From Candidatus Methanoplasma sp. (GTDB lineage Archaea; Thermoplasmatota; Thermoplasmata; Methanomassiliicoccales; Methanomethylophilaceae): a stretch of 5,548 nucleotides of DNA. Positions 4,620 to 5,548 of the stretch are shown piece after piece (position 1 is the first letter of the stretch; every line of letters begins with the position of its first letter). The DNA is taken from assembly GCA_031288985.1 (NCBI GenBank), contig JAITQH010000044.1, positions 1 to 5,548 on the forward strand, written 5' to 3'. Under the pieces are notes generated by a model. The model had not been told where the DNA came from, did no database searches, and worked only from the letters and a program-made list of their open reading frames with translations. The position numbers and the translations under genes were made by a program.

Positions 4620-5548
4620 ATGAAAGACGTCGAGCGCCGCCTGTACATTGACCGCATGATGCCGTTCGTTGACAATAACAATGCGAAAGTGGCCGTAGGC
4701 ATAAGGCGCGGCGGAAAATCGACGATAATGAATCTTCTTATTGACAGGCTGTCGGGGGATGGCGTCAACATCATCCGCATAAACATGGAGCTCATGGAGA
4801 ACCGGGATCTGCGGGATCATGTCCTGCTGTACGGAGAGATAAAGAAACGGCTTGACGGGAACAAAAAGAACATCCTGTTCATCGACGAGATACAGGATGT
4901 CAAAGAATGGGAGTCGGCCATCCGCTCGCTTATCGCGGAGAGATGCTGCGACATATACCTCACGGGATCCAACTCCCGCCTTCTGTCCTCGGAGTACTCA
5001 ACATACCTCACAGGCCGGCTGAACATCCTGTCTGTGTTTCCGCTCACTTTCAGGGAGTGCCTTGATTTCGAGAGAGCGTACAGGGGGCGCGCCGACGAAG
5101 ACGAGACATTCGACAGGTTCATGCAGGTGGGCGGGTTCCCAAATATCTGGCGCAACGGATACGGCAATGACAGTGCATACGAAGAGCTGCGCGTCACGCT
5201 GTCGTACATACGCGACAAGGACATCCTATCCAGATATGGCGTCAGGAACACAGACCTTCTTGACCGCATATTGTCTTTCCTCTGCGACAACGTAGGGAAG
5301 TACACATCGCTGAACAATCTGTACAATCACCTCCGATCGGCGGGAGTATCCGCAGGCAAGGATGCTGTGTATGCCTACGCTCGGTATCTCGAAGAGGCGG
5401 GACTGGTCAACAAGGTCGGCGTCTATGATGTCAGGGGCAGAGCCATACTATCATCCAAGTGCAAATATTTCCTGGCAGACATTGGACTGAAACATGCGGT
5501 TCGCGGCCACAGGGAATCGGATATCCCCGGCCATATGGAGAACATCAT
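4620..5548 (+). CDS. AAA_14/DUF4143-type ATPase (3' end cut off)
   Basis: The frame is open to the window edge and gives 309 residues; members of this family usually have about 380-430, so roughly 100 C-terminal residues are missing. The N-terminal AAA domain has Walker A GIRRGGKST (27-35, K33), Walker B ILFIDE (85-90, D89/E90) followed by IQDVKEWE, a sensor-like LTGSNS (114-119) and a GR pair (132-133). GGFP (171-174) and the segment TLSYIRDKDILSRYG (193-207) follow, then a probable winged helix (about 225-265) and the start of the C-terminal DUF4143 region with KYFLADIGL (282-290). No membrane segment is seen. These ATPases are numerous in archaea and gut bacteria, and their biological role is largely unknown; I do not assign one. 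The start at 4620 is chosen because the TATA-like box lies about 33 bases upstream and family members usually begin shortly before the R-x-LY segment. The in-frame ATG at 4596 would add eight residues. No ribosome site is evident, and the gene seems to be its own transcription unit under two palindromic operators. Confidence 0.85.
   Translation, partial: MKDVERRLYIDRMMPFVDNNNAKVAVGIRRGGKSTIMNLLIDRLSGDGVNIIRINMELMENRDLRDHVLLYGEIKKRLDGNKKNILFIDEIQDVKEWESAIRSLIAERCCDIYLTGSNSRLLSSEYSTYLTGRLNILSVFPLTFRECLDFERAYRGRADEDETFDRFMQVGGFPNIWRNGYGNDSAYEELRVTLSYIRDKDILSRYGVRNTDLLDRILSFLCDNVGKYTSLNNLYNHLRSAGVSAGKDAVYAYARYLEEAGLVNKVGVYDVRGRAILSSKCKYFLADIGLKHAVRGHRESDIPGHMENI

Overview
The window looks like a chromosomal segment of an archaeon, most plausibly a host-associated member of the Methanomassiliicoccales (Thermoplasmatota). 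This rests on AT-rich TATA-like boxes 25-35 bases before several starts, GGAGG-type ribosome sites inside operons, moderately high GC, frequent AGG/AGA arginine and ATA isoleucine codons, and an AAA_14/DUF4143-type ATPase of a kind abundant in archaea. All four complete genes stop with TGA. No rRNA or other phylogenetic marker is present, so the placement is an inference.

Layout. Bases 1-95 are an almost pure C tract followed by a G tract and look like an assembly or sequencing artefact at a contig edge. A minus-strand gene (192-785) encodes an unrecognised protein of about 197 residues with a tentative winged-helix/SocA-like appearance. A gene-free stretch of about 440 bases separates it from the divergently transcribed ilvB (1226-2899, acetolactate synthase catalytic subunit). 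After a gap of about 160 bases that contains a hairpin and a TATA box come ilvC (3062-4045, ketol-acid reductoisomerase) and, 16 bases later, a TM1367-type cyclophilin-fold protein (4062-4439). A further 180-base intergenic region carries a second hairpin and two tandem copies of a perfect or near-perfect palindrome. It leads into an AAA_14/DUF4143-type ATPase gene (from 4620) that runs off the right edge.

How the genes work together. IlvB and IlvC catalyse consecutive first steps of valine/isoleucine synthesis. The usual ACT-domain regulatory subunit gene (ilvN) is not between or beside them. The cyclophilin-like gene is translationally well placed to be co-expressed with ilvC, but its role is unknown. 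The ATPase appears to be an independent unit with its own elaborate operator region.

The most interesting structure is non-coding. (1) Tandem TGTTTCCTT-N6-AAGGAAACA palindromes lie 41 bp apart before the ATPase. (2) Two small hairpins with the same CGGC loop, one after ilvB and one after the cyclophilin-like gene, differ by a compensatory C-G/G-C swap in the stem. (3) A 15-base motif (14/15 identical) faces outward toward both divergent genes in the ilvB upstream region.
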